The position numbers were made by a program, and so were the translations under genes. The notes beneath the pieces were generated by a model, which was not told the origin of the DNA, ran no database searches, and saw only the letters and a program-made list of their open reading frames with translations. Shown here piece by piece: positions 46,872 through 57,889 of a DNA stretch of 64,000 nucleotides (its first letter is position 1; each line of letters begins with the position of its first letter). This DNA is from Monocercomonoides exilis (lineage: Eukaryota; Preaxostyla; Oxymonadida; Polymastigidae), in the NCBI GenBank assembly GCA_001643675.2, contig LSRY02000003.1, positions 2,337,501 through 2,401,500 on the forward strand. Direction: 5' to 3'.

Positions 46872-47891
46872 GTGGTTCATATTGGAACTGAATCTCAAAG
46901 AGCGAAACCTGGAAGATTGACTTCGTTTGATGTGAATAACCATCGCTTCGAATGGTGCGAATGGGAAAATTCAAATAGCGGAAGTAGTCATGGTGGTGCG
47001 CTTTATGTTAATTGCTTGAATGCAAATCTCAAAATCACTTCTTGCTCATTCAACGAATGTTACTGCACTGGAGATGGTCAAGGTGGTGCGTTATGTTGTG
47101 GAAATTTGTTAAATATCAACATTGCAAAATCCAATTTCACAGGCTGCTCGGCCAGACATGGAGGAGCAGTGCACACTTATCATCCACAATCTTATTCCAT
47201 CTATCATATTTCGGAAAACAAAGTGGAAAGTTGTTCAATAACTGATTGGTGCGGAACTGGCTGGTATTTCTGGCTCGAAAATATGACTTCAACTTGCCAA
47301 TTTTTGTTTTCTAAATGCAAGTGCATCGCAAATTCTGGCAACGACTCAACCGGCTCTCTCACGTTTCATTGGCCTCCACAAAATAAACCAAGCCAATTTT
47401 TGGTTAACGACTGCCAGTTTATAAATAACAATCTGACTGCTTCTTCCACATATGGAGGAGCTGGACTGTGTTGCACAAACACCTTCACTTGGATGAGTGG
47501 AGTAAAATTCATCGCATTCTGTTTCTTCGATGGCAACACTGCGACGAATGGCAGGGGGAATGATGTGTTCTTTTACGGAAGCAACATCACTCAATCCCCA
47601 TTCGAGAATTGTGGCTCAACAACCCCAACAAAAAGAGTGTGGAATAACAATACAGCTGACAATGCAGTGTATAATGGCTGGCTTCCGATCATCAACCAGA
47701 ACAAAATAGTCTCAAATGGTGGAACTGATGCTGATGCCTGTGGCAAAACACAGCAAAGCCCATGTGCCACGGTGGAGTATGCTCTCGGATGCGTTGCTCC
47801 CTTCAGCGATGCCTCTCTCTCTCTTCTCGTCTCCACTTTCACTCCCACAAACACTCTCACATTTCGTGCCCCAAATACAAGAATCACTTGA
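46872..47891 (+). CDS. Copy J: medium-form beta-helix paralogue, 5' damaged
   Basis: Encodes the same 339 residues as copy I without a difference, and shares its lost NPIDGAILPNLN segment, upstream 2-bp deletion and lack of an ATG. It stops with TGA after PNTRIT. It lies head-to-tail before copy H, as A lies before B and I before G. Because the damage is shared with I, it arose before the inverted duplication or was spread by conversion. Confidence 0.68.
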   Translation: MVHIGTESQRAKPGRLTSFDVNNHRFEWCEWENSNSGSSHGGALYVNCLNANLKITSCSFNECYCTGDGQGGALCCGNLLNINIAKSNFTGCSARHGGAVHTYHPQSYSIYHISENKVESCSITDWCGTGWYFWLENMTSTCQFLFSKCKCIANSGNDSTGSLTFHWPPQNKPSQFLVNDCQFINNNLTASSTYGGAGLCCTNTFTWMSGVKFIAFCFFDGNTATNGRGNDVFFYGSNITQSPFENCGSTTPTKRVWNNNTADNAVYNGWLPIINQNKIVSNGGTDADACGKTQQSPCATVEYALGCVAPFSDASLSLLVSTFTPTNTLTFRAPNTRIT

Positions 47892-49041
47892 AAAGATGTA
47901 TTTTTTCATGTTCTCATCAGAATTTCTTCCATTTTCCATATCATTGAAAATTTCTTAAGCTGTCATCTTCTTTTCACCAGTAGTTTAATTTTTTTCAAAA
48001 TCCTAAATATCATCTCAGATAAAAGTATTTCTTTGTCATTTTAAATTTGATTTCGCTTCTTCATCAAATGAAAATAAAACTCTCTGCTTTAAAGAATCAT
48101 CTATTTCTTCTCTTCAAAAAGGATTTCTTCAATAGTATCTGATGATTTTTCAAAAATATCTGTTTCTCTTATAATTCTTATTCCAACATGCTTGTATCCA
48201 ATTAGCGCTAGAAGCTCATATAATTTCTCTTCACTTAAGCCTTTTCCTCAAAATTGCTTTTCTTCATCGTTTCATTTGCAAAAATTCGCTGTGGTTTTGA
48301 TGTTGTGAAATCTCTGGAAGATAAACCATATTATAATTTGTTCCAAAATACGTCTTCTACCCTGCTCCTTCTGTTTTCTGTGAATTCTTTCAATCAAAAA
48401 ACGAAAAGGCCAGAATTGATTCAGTTGTTGATAACGTGCAAACTTTTCTTTGCTTTGTGCAGAATCGCTTCCGTCGTAATATAATTTCTGCTGTCATTCA
48501 ATGATAGAATGAATATAACTTTTTATGCTTTTAAATAAAAAGGAAAGAAAATATTTGACGCAGAATTCGAGGAGAATTGAATGAAATGAAAAAACTCAAC
48601 ATTATTTTTGACATTCATCAAAGAAGGCGTTGAAGAACATTTGAATGAAAAGACGGCTTTTTTCTCATCAGAATAATGAATGAAACATGAAATGAAGGTG
48701 TATTCGGTGAATGGATGCTGAGAGGAAGAATTGTGAATGAAACGTTTTTTGGATCACATGGAGGCTCTGCCTAATTGAATTGCATGAATGAATCAGAAGG
48801 TTGATGCTCTGACCCAGCAGGAAGTGATAGGATCAACAAATTTGAAGCAGAAAATATTGAGAGGAAGAAGATGGTGAAAAAGAATGTGAAGAGGAAGGTG
48901 AAGAGGAAGGAAAAGAAGAAGAAGGAGACGAAGAAATAGAAGAAGAAGAAGAAGAAGAAGAAGAAGAAGAAGAAGAAGAAGAAGAAGAAGAAGAAGAAGA
49001 AGAAGAAGAAGAAGAAGAAGAAGAAGAAGAAGATGATGATG

Positions 49042-49073
<32 letters not shown>

Positions 49074-49310
49074 GATGAATAAGAATAAGAATAAGAAGAA
49101 GAAGGTGAAGACGAAGTTGCTATTGGAGTTGAAGGAGTTGAAGAAGAAGAAAAAGAAGAAGAAAAAGAAGACGACGACGACGACGAACGAATCAAATACG
49201 TTGATTGAAGGTCGAGATTTGCTGAGGAGAATGATAACAAATAAAAACAGAGATTTTCGATGAAATTTCTGTTTTTTTTTTTCCTCTTTTATTTTTGCGT
49301 GCTCTTCTGA
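47892..49310. repeat. Medium-form 3' module of J and 5' flank of H
   Basis: Mirror of 38,514-40,040, with a GAA/GAT microsatellite at 48,936-49,180. It ends at the TGA (49,308) that opens the frame of copy H. No gene is seen. Confidence 0.7.
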
Positions 49311-51434
49311 CAAATAAGATCCTCCACCTTATCTTTCTATGTCCACTCAACCATCTTCCTCCACACCCACAACCCCATCGATGGTGCTATCCTCCCAAAC
49401 CTCAACAGCCCATCCACATCCCTCTCTGCCTTCAACACCTCTTTCCTCCATCAAACACGTTCTTTATCAAATGCTGCAGAGGTGCATGTGGGAACTGAAA
49501 CCGACAGAAAGAGACCAGGTAGATTGACTTCGTTTGATGAGAACAGCCATAAATTTGAATGGTGCGAATGGAATGGTTCAAATGGTGGGTCATCGCCAGG
49601 AGGTGCACTTTGTGTTACTTGTATTAATGCCAATCTCACAATCACTTCCTGTTCATTTTTCAATTGTTCAACCAATGATCATGGTGGAGCGTTGAATTGT
49701 CACAGTTTGTTAAAAATAGATCTCATAAAATCCAATTTCACAAGATGTTCGGCTGCTTATGGAGGAGCTGCTTGCATAGCATATCCACAATCCAATTCTG
49801 TTTATTCATTCTCAGAGAACAGTGTGGAAAGTTGTTCAATAACAAGCAGCATTGGAACTGGTTGGTATTTTGCTCTTGGAAATGATTATACAAATTTTCA
49901 TTTCGTGTTTTCCAAATGCAAGTGCATCGCAAATTCTGGTGGTGATGCTGCAGGTGCTGTAACATTTAACTGGCCTCCTCAGATAAAACCAAGTCAGTTT
50001 TCGATCAATGACTGCCAATTTGTAAATAATGAATTGACGTCAACTTCATCTACACGCGGCGGAGCTGCCATCTATTTGGATGCAACCTTCACTTGGATGA
50101 ATGAAATAAGATTCATAACTTTCTGCTTTTTCAATGGCAACACTGCCAAAAATGGCAGAGGAAACGATGTGTTCTTCAATGGCAGCAGCATCACCCAATC
50201 TCCATTCCAGCAATGCGGTTCAACAACCCAAGCAAAAAGAGTGTGGAATGCAGGAACAGCTGACAATGTTGAGTTCAACAGATGGCTCCCTCTCGTCACA
50301 ACATTCAAAATCGTGTCAAATAATGGGACAAACACCGATCTCTGCGGAATCACACAACTCAGTCCATGCAAAACAATCGAATTCGCTCTTGTTCGCATGA
50401 CAGATCCCCAAGACGCCTCTCTCACCCTCCTCACCTCAATATTTGCTCCAACTCAAACACTAACCTTCAGCGCGGTTGACACTAAAATCACTGGAAATGG
50501 CACAACTGCCACCACCATCGCCTCCAGTGGCATTCCCCAACCACCAATCTCATATTCACAGTCATCACAATCAACATCATCAAATTCATCATATTCATCA
50601 TTTTCATCTGCATCTTCTTCACCAGATCCATCTGCCTCGTCTGCCCTCTTCCAACAGACCCAGGGCTCCCTCACAGTCTCTGCCCTCGCCATTGCCCACA
50701 ACTCCTCAAACCAAATCACCCCCATCCTCTTCCACCTCTCCCAAAACTCCCCTTCCCTCAACCTCAACACAACCACCATCACCGGAACAACCTCCATAAC
50801 AATAAAAACTCCCCTCTTCTTCCTCACTGCTGGCTCCCTCGCCCTCAACCACACAGCAATCACCAGTCTCACCCTCAACAGCCAGAGCATCTTCCACCTC
50901 ACCTCCCTCACCGCTCCCCTCACCCTCAACTCCTCCAACATCACTCACATCACCTCCACTACCACCTCCACCAGCTGTGTCCTCTCCTCTGCCACCTCCC
51001 CTGCCCTCTCCCTCTCCCTCGCCAACTGCACCATCACCAGTATCAACTCAGAACAGTTGAGCCAACAGACTGCCACCAATGGCGGATGCATCTCATTCGC
51101 CTCATCTGCCTCTGCCAACTCGTTTTCTGTGAGTGACACAGCCTTCTCCACCTGCTCTGTGAGCGAGGATACAAGTTCTGGAGGAAGAGGCGGCGCTCTC
51201 ATGATCGAGTACAACGATGATTCAGAAGTGTCATCCACAACCTTTTCCATCACCAATATCATGTTTTCTGCCAACAAGGCCTGTGTCGGAAGAGATGTGT
51301 ATTTTGTGTGTGAATCATTTGTCGCTTCTGTGAACGAGTCTTCCTTCGCCTTCATGATAAGCATCACTGAAAATGACAACTCGATTGTTGGACATAACAG
51401 AACAGAAGCATTCGGTGATTGGAATGTCGATTAA
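49311..51434 (+). CDS. Copy H: long-form beta-helix paralogue, early stop
   Basis: Open from after the TGA at 49,308; no in-frame ATG before the domain. Its N-terminal two thirds match copy G almost exactly (one patch gives NEIRF and FNGN for NELRF and FDGN). After the serine linker near 50,580 they diverge by many substitutions. It contains FEWCEWNGSNGG, FVNNELT, NGRGNDVFF, CGITQLSPCKTIEFAL and SGGRGGALMIEY. It ends with TAA TAA directly after FGDWNVD, where copy B reads LF and continues 50 residues. The homologous text continues in frame after these stops (GIKAMNCWLSKM), so this is a truncating change. Confidence 0.7.
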   Translation, partial: QIRSSTLSFYVHSTIFLHTHNPIDGAILPNLNSPSTSLSAFNTSFLHQTRSLSNAAEVHVGTETDRKRPGRLTSFDENSHKFEWCEWNGSNGGSSPGGALCVTCINANLTITSCSFFNCSTNDHGGALNCHSLLKIDLIKSNFTRCSAAYGGAACIAYPQSNSVYSFSENSVESCSITSSIGTGWYFALGNDYTNFHFVFSKCKCIANSGGDAAGAVTFNWPPQIKPSQFSINDCQFVNNELTSTSSTRGGAAIYLDATFTWMNEIRFITFCFFNGNTAKNGRGNDVFFNGSSITQSPFQQCGSTTQAKRVWNAGTADNVEFNRWLPLVTTFKIVSNNGTNTDLCGITQLSPCKTIEFALVRMTDPQDASLTLLTSIFAPTQTLTFSAVDTKITGNGTTATTIASSGIPQPPISYSQSSQSTSSNSSYSSFSSASSSPDPSASSALFQQTQGSLTVSALAIAHNSSNQITPILFHLSQNSPSLNLNTTTITGTTSITIKTPLFFLTAGSLALNHTAITSLTLNSQSIFHLTSLTAPLTLNSSNITHITSTTTSTSCVLSSATSPALSLSLANCTITSINSEQLSQQTATNGGCISFASSASANSFSVSDTAFSTCSVSEDTSSGGRGGALMIEYNDDSEVSSTTFSITNIMFSANKACVGRDVYFVCESFVASVNESSFAFMISITENDNSIVGHNRTEAFGDWNVD

Positions 51435-54300
51435 TAAATCTTTATCAACTGGCATACAGCTAACAATGAATGCGTGGATGGTCATCTTGGCATCAAAGCA
51501 ATGAATTGCTGGCTATCAAAGATGTCCTGCAAGAGCACACACAATGCGATGTGTCTTCCGAAGAAGGTGCAGATCATAAGGCGGAAATCATTTCATCAGC
51601 TGACTTGTCGGTGAAAATATGTGCAAAAGAAGGCAAAGTCGAAGAAAGTTGGGGAGATGGCACACAAAATTGAAGAAAACATCTCACATGTGCATTTGAT
51701 AAAATCAACATTGCTTGTCGGGCATTTATTCTCTTCTTTCATAGAATTTTCTGTTAAATATGCCTTTTCAAATAAATATGTTTCCCTCATCGTTTCATCT
51801 TCTGCGACTTTTTGAAGGCATGTGGCCTTGCGAAATCTCTCGAAAACCATCCTTGCAACTGTTTGTTCAAAGAAATCTTTTCCAATCTTGTTCCTTCTTC
51901 TTCCTGTAATTCTTTCAATCTCAAAATAAATAATGCAGAGGCAACCTTCATGGATTGTGTGCCCGATGATCTGCTATTCTTGATTTGACATTGAACCATT
52001 TCCGTTGACATATAATTTATACAGATATTCCGTTATAAAATGAATATTTCTTTCGTCTTTCTGAGTAAGAATGAAAGATGACACTTGGCCCTGAATTTGA
52101 CAGGAGCTGAATGAAATGGAAATGACAATTTTTTGTTGTTCACTGAAGAAGGCGTTGAAGAAGAAAAGAAGGATCACAAATTTTGAAATGAAGATAGATG
52201 CTGTGTGAATGTGCGAACGAATGAGGAAGAATGAAATTGAAGTTGAAGAAGGAGATGAAAGAGAAGCAGCAGAAGAAGCAATATTTGACTGAAGAAGATT
52301 TTGTGTGTTTTTGGCTATGCTGTTCATAACAGGTGTGCTTGTCGCTGAATGAGCAAGTGAATTGCGAGAAGGCGAATTTTGTGTTTGTAAACCGAAAAAT
52401 GAGGAAAATGGTTGATTGAATGAAAGGGGATTATCAGAAGAAGAAGAAGAAGACGAAGACGAAGAAGAAGATGCAGTTGAGAAATGCGAAATCAGTTGAA
52501 CAACATTTATGATGTTGAGAATAATTTGTATGAAATTGTTGATTGGCCAAAACGGCTCGCTTGCTGTATAAGCTTCAGATTGGTTAGAAAAACTCAATCA
52601 CAAAATTTGTGAAGAACAGATTGTGGAAGTCAATAAAACTGAATATTTCCAAAGTCATTTTCCCTCTTTTTGCAATTTCCCCTCCATTCCCCTCAAAAAT
52701 AGAAAATGTTGATTTTTCTCAATTTCCTTTCCTTTCTATTTTTCCTCTTCCATTCAACCCCCAAAATCATCAGAAAATATCAATCCCCTCCTTTTCTTCA
52801 TATTTCGCAGTCTCTTCCAAAAAATCTTCTCCTCTCATTAAAAAAACACCCCTCTTCCACTTGAACACTTCTCATTTTCCCTCTTCTTTCAAGCTTTTAC
52901 CCTCTTTTCCTTCTCTTCCAAATTCCATTTCTCCAATTTGTCTCAAATATCTTCCTCACCATCCTCAGCCACTTCTCTACATATTTACTATATTATCTTC
53001 TCCAAATCTCCACCCACTCTTCCCCACCCCTCTGTCTCCAAATTTCAATCAATCAAAAACCCCTCTCAAAATATAAACATTCCGTAAAACACTCAACTCC
53101 CACCCCCTGCCGCAAAAATTAAACTTCCATCTCTTCTCTGCACCATATCCCTCATGTGCAGGGCGTTGATGAGATAAACCTCAAATATTGATTTGGGAAT
53201 TTGAGAATATTATTAAAGGAGATGATCATGCCAAAAACAGAAAAAACACCTCTGGACATCCACCACACAACAGATGGGCTGAGAAGACCCTCCAGTGAGA
53301 TACACGATATATTTTGTGGAGACGCGTTCCGTGCTGCAATTTGACCATTCTGAGACTGAAATAAAGAGATTGATTTATTTTGTGAATGATGATGGCTGTG
53401 GAAATGAAGCTGTTTGGCGAAAAACAGTCGAAGTTCAGTTTGGTCTTTATTTATTTTTCTATATAAAAAATTTATTTGTTGAATGTTTTTGTGTTTCTTT
53501 CAGGGCAGGAAGCGGAAATGAATGAAAATGAATGAAATGTTTATATCTCGTTGTGCAGGGTGACTATGGAGTTGGGTGAGCGAATTCATATGGAAAGTGC
53601 CCAGGGCGAAGGGATTGGGAAGGGAATTGGAGATGATATTTTCAGACGAAAAACGGGATATTTTTCAATGATGAGGATGGAATTTGAGCAGAATGCATAA
53701 ATCTCACATTTTTCAGCAGAGCAATAAATCGATGCATTTGATGGAGAAATGACTGATGAAAAGGATGATTTGCGAATCAGATGATGAAACACTTGATAAA
53801 GGAAGGAATAATGAATTTTTATTGGAGGGAAACAGTTGCCTAGGGGGAAAAGGTTGGAAAATACTTATAGAAATGGTAAGAAGGTTTGTTGTCGTAATAT
53901 TTTTGAAGTAATTATTAATTTTTTCATTCAGGATGTTGAAACAGCGAGGGATTAGCTGGCTTTGAAGAATAAAAAGAAAAGTTGGGGAAAAAAAATAAAG
54001 ACGGACAGATGAAATTCAAGATATTTTGAAGAAGCCTGGCGTTAGGCATTGGCAAAGAATTATTTTTGAGGAAAGAAGATTTTTTTGTGAAAAAAGGGAA
54101 GTGAAAGAAGAAGGCATGGAATGAAAAAGGGATCGCTCAATATTTCATATTTTTTGTTGGAGAGAGAGAAAGAATCAAATTGAAATTGTTATGAATTCAA
54201 AGGATATTATTTGCCAGAAGAAGACAAAATCCTGAAGAAGAGAATTTAAATGAATTTCTACGTTGATATTTATTGGCTCTCATCTTCTCAATTTTCAACA
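51435..54300. repeat. Long-form 3' module, copy 3 of 3
   Basis: Matches 11,185-13,840 directly and 33,481-36,225 in reverse. 53,505-53,915 is nearly identical to 13,050-13,460. Its start still carries the conserved out-of-frame C-terminal text (LAIKDVLQEHTQCD). The 62-codon frame is broken here. No independent gene is seen. Confidence 0.7.
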
Positions 54301-54855
54301 ATTAATAATCTCTTTCAATCCATTCATCATCATCATCTTCTTCTTCTTCTTCTTCAGATACATCATCGACATTTCGCACAACTTCTTCTTCTTTATCGTC
54401 TTTCACTTCATTTGATTGGATTTCTTCGAATTCTGCGTTTGCATCAGAAATACAGATAAAAATGAAAAGGAAACAAGGAAATGTATTGATGAAGGAAAAA
54501 ATAACAAATAAAAATAAGAAAAAGAAAGAGAAAGAAATTCTTGATCTCGGATACATGCTTGATGGAAATGAGATTGAGAGGGTTGAAGAGATTTTTGGAA
54601 GAAAGGAAGAATAATAGGAAGAAGATGAGAGAAGAAATGGCAACTTACACAAAGAAAAGTGAATGGATAAACAGAGGATAAATTTGAATGAAGAAATAGC
54701 AAATAGGGGTAAATGACTAAATGCAGAAGAAATCAAAAGTTTTGAATAAATGAGTCAAAGAAGGAATGAGAGAAGAGGAGAAAATAGAGAAAGCAAAAAT
54801 ACTTGGAAGAGAGAAGAAATATGAAGAGGCATTTTATTGGAAAAGCTAGAATTGG
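54301..54855. repeat. Short-form 3' module of copy K (reverse)
   Basis: Closely related to 14,100-14,620 downstream of copy C, including the segment ATACATCATCGACATTTCGC. The neighbour order, long-form module then reversed short-form copy, is therefore the same at 11-16 kb and 51-56 kb. Confidence 0.65.
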
Positions 54856-55821
54856 TCATTTTTTCTCAGCGTTATCAGCTTTATTTTTATTCCACACTCT
54901 TTTTGTTGGGGTTGTTGATCCACAATTTCTAAATGGGGATTGAGTGATGTTGCTTCCGTAAAAGAACACATCGTTTCCTCTTCCGTTTTTGGCAGTGTTG
55001 CCATCGAAGAAACAGAAAGTGATGAATTTATTTCCACTCATCCAGGAATAAGTGACATCCAAATAGATGGCAGCGCCCCCATAAGAAGAAGAAGCAGTCA
55101 GATTGTTATTGATGAACTTACAATCATTTATTAAAAATTGGTTTGGTTTGTTAGCTGGTGGATCATTAAATGTGAGAGAGCCGGTTGAATCACCACCAGA
55201 ATTTGAGATGCACTTGCATTTTGTGAACAGGAATTGAGCATTTGATGGCATATTATATACATGAAAATACCAACCAGTTCCGCACCAGTTTGTTATTGAA
55301 CAGCTTTCCGCTCGGTTTTCTGAGAATGTCCAAACAGAATTTGATTGTGGATTCCATGAAGTGACCGCTCCTCCATATTTAGCTGAACAACTTGTGAAAT
55401 TGGACTGCATGATGGTTAACTTCAACGAACGATTGCAAAACAATGCTCCGCCATCCCAATTGCATGAGCAATTGTTGAATGAACACGATATGATTGCAAG
55501 ATTAGCATTTGCACAATCCACATAAAGTGCTCCTCCTCGATCTGGTCCACCAGTTGTGTTTTCCCATTCACACCATTCGAAGCGATGGCTGTTTAAATCG
55601 AATGAAATCAATCTTCCAAGTTTCACTCTTTGAGATTCAGATCCGACATGTACAACAGCAGCATTTTGTGAAGAGCGTGTTTGGTGGAGAAAAGAGGTGT
55701 TGAAGGCAGAGAGAGAGGTGGCAGGGCTGTTGAGGTTGGGGAGGATGGCGCCATCAATGGGGTTGTGAATGAGGAGGAAGATGGTTGAGTGGATGGAGAG
55801 GGAGGAATTGGAGGATTTTGT
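54856..55821 (-). CDS. Copy K: short-form beta-helix paralogue without start codon
   Basis: Open for 321 codons after a TGA at 55,822-55,824. An ATG at about 55,825 lies in another frame, so no usable in-frame start is present. It encodes LSIHSTIF, NPIDGAILPNLNSPATSL, FEWCEWENTTGGPDRGG (as in copy B), SCNWDGGALFC, YGGAVTSWNP, FSENRAESCSIT, CGTGWYF, FINNNLT, NGRGNDVFF and RNCGSTTPTKRVW, ending ADNAEKK, the short-form breakpoint also seen in A and C. The first half follows copy B almost word for word, while the second resembles A and C, suggesting a mosaic. Confidence 0.7.
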   Translation of the reverse strand, partial: TKSSNSSLSIHSTIFLLIHNPIDGAILPNLNSPATSLSAFNTSFLHQTRSSQNAAVVHVGSESQRVKLGRLISFDLNSHRFEWCEWENTTGGPDRGGALYVDCANANLAIISCSFNNCSCNWDGGALFCNRSLKLTIMQSNFTSCSAKYGGAVTSWNPQSNSVWTFSENRAESCSITNWCGTGWYFHVYNMPSNAQFLFTKCKCISNSGGDSTGSLTFNDPPANKPNQFLINDCKFINNNLTASSSYGGAAIYLDVTYSWMSGNKFITFCFFDGNTAKNGRGNDVFFYGSNITQSPFRNCGSTTPTKRVWNKNKADNAEKK

Positions 55822-57889
55822 TCATAAGAACATACGAAAATGGAAGAAGAAAAAATGATTTCAACGAAACACTCAGTTTTTGTTTGTCTTCATTTATCTT
55901 CACATTTCTCAGTCTTCAATCAACTCATCAATTCATTCATTTTCATACTCGTCATCTTCTTGTTTTTTTATACTCTTCCTCTTCGTATTTTTCGAATTAT
56001 TCTTCACCTTCTTCTTCTTCCTCTTCCTCTTCTTCTTCTTCTTCTTCTTCTTCTTCTTCTTCTTCTTCTTCTTCTTCTTCTTCTTCAAAATGATAATCTT
56101 CTTTCAACTCCACCTCATCCATATCAAAATCAACTCCATTTCAATTCTTCTTATCTTCATCTTTTTATGAATTCCAAAATAAGCCAATGAGAACATTCAC
56201 ATTCAGAGAAATGCAATCTGAAAGCTTCTATAACTCCGACAGACACATTCTGCACACAACACTCCTTCTCCTTCTTTTTCATTTTCTTCATTTTCTTCGT
56301 CTTTATCATCTGATTTATCACCATCAACCTCAAAACATGCAATACAATCTTCTTCTGCATCATATTCTGACCCTTCCTCCAATTTTTTTCTTCTCCGCCT
56401 TCTTCTTCGACTTCGCCTTTATCGTCATTATCATCATCATCTTCTTCTTCTGCATGGTATACTTCCCCTTCCTCCAATTTTTTCTTTATCTTCTTTTTCT
56501 TCTGCTGCTGCTTCATCTTCGCATTCATCTTCACTTCCATCTTCTTTTGATGCTTTTTGTATTTTCAGAGCCAACAGACAAACATGATTGTTTTTTGTTT
56601 TTGAAGAGAAAGGCAATGAAACCACACAAAGTTTGCAAATGAAGTGAGGATGTCAGTTTTCATTGACGAATAAATGCTAATTGGCCAATATAATTTGTGA
56701 TTGGGGTTTAACATTCCTTTCGAAGTCAACTTATCAAATGTGACATTAAACCAACTGACAACATCAAACAAGTTATTTTCATCATCTTCTTCAGAAATGT
56801 TATTTGACTGATTATTCGTCTTTCAATAATTTCTTCTCATGTTCTTTGTATTCTTCAAATTCTTCAACTTCTTCTACATTTTATTCTTTCCCACAAACTG
56901 TGCCATCTTCAACTTCACCATTTTCTTCTTCTTCAGATCCTTCAATGCCGTTTTCACTCATTTAACATTGGATCGGAATATCAGCCTTCTGATGCATTTA
57001 AGCTGTACAATCGGAATCGCAGACAATTTGTACATAGCATGTCTTCATTCACATTTCTTCCTCTCAACGTCCATTCACCAAATATGCTTTCATTTCATTT
57101 TTCATTCACAATTTTGATGATGAAAAAAAAGATTTCTTCACAAATTCATTCATTTCATTCAAATCAACTTCTTCTTCGATTTCTTCAACGATCAACAAAA
57201 ATGATACTGTTTTTTTCATTTCATTCAAATTCTCCTCGAATTCTGCGTCGAATGTTTTCTTTCCTTTTTATTGAAAAGCATAAAAAGTTATATTCATTCT
57301 GTCATAGAATAGCAGCAGAAATTGTATTACGACGGAGGTGATTCTCCACAAAGCAAAGAAAAGTCTGCGCGTTATCAACAACTGAATCAATTCTGGCTTT
57401 TTCATTTGGAAGCTGAAGCATTTGAAGAGAAAAGAAAAAGTATTCAAGCTATTTTTGTTTGGAATGGCTGGGTTCCTAAATAGCCTTCGGCAGATTTCGT
57501 AGGCAAGAAGCAATAGCGAATTGCGGAAAGTGAAATGAAGAGGAAAAGGAATTTAGAGGGAAAGGCATATTTGAAGAGAAATTATATGAGACAGTTGAGT
57601 GAATCGGACACGAACAAGTCGAAATATGAAAGCTGATGAAAATATTATAATTGAGAAACCTTCGAATATGATTGAAGAAATGCTATTTGAGGGATGAAAT
57701 AGATGATTCTTTAAAGCAGAGAGTTTTATTTTCATTTGATGGAGAAGAAAAATAAAATGGAAAATGTCGAAGAAATGATATAATATGTGCAGATTTTGGG
57801 CTCCATGAAAGACAAGTGATTATATGTACTCCAGTTGAAAAGAAGATGACAGCTTAAGAAATTTTCAATGATATGGAAAATGAAAAAAT
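55822..57889. repeat. 5' flank of K and medium-form 3' module of L (reverse)
   Basis: 55,830-55,920 matches the reverse complement of the sequence before F and B. 56,165-57,300 matches the reverse of the module after copy E, and the part near 57,720-57,889 matches 39,830-40,040 after copy I. A TCT microsatellite lies at 56,027-56,086. Frames here are F-, L- or E-rich microsatellite translations; no gene is seen. Confidence 0.65.

Larger units (their letters stand above)
44221..50573 (-). repeat. Right arm of the large inverted duplication
   Basis: Reverse complement of 37,250-43,725 with near identity. Its inner boundary is the T run followed by GTCATTGTTGAATC at 44,234. Confidence 0.85.

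Noticed and set aside
37250-50573. The palindrome as a pure assembly artefact.
   Set aside because: The arms differ at microsatellites, at clustered substitutions and more strongly beyond 37,250/50,573, which a simple foldback error would not give. Long reads would still be needed to settle it.
8983-51437. Alternative genetic code with TAA/TAG as glutamine (known in the oxymonad Streblomastix): the TAG in B, TAA-TAA in H and TAA in E could be read through, and H would then end at the same TGA as B.
   Set aside because: The spliced gene at 545-2816 has many CAA/CAG glutamines and no in-frame TAA or TAG, A ends naturally at a TAG, and stops including TGA also interrupt other decayed frames. 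The standard code with pseudogene decay explains the data, although I cannot exclude the alternative.
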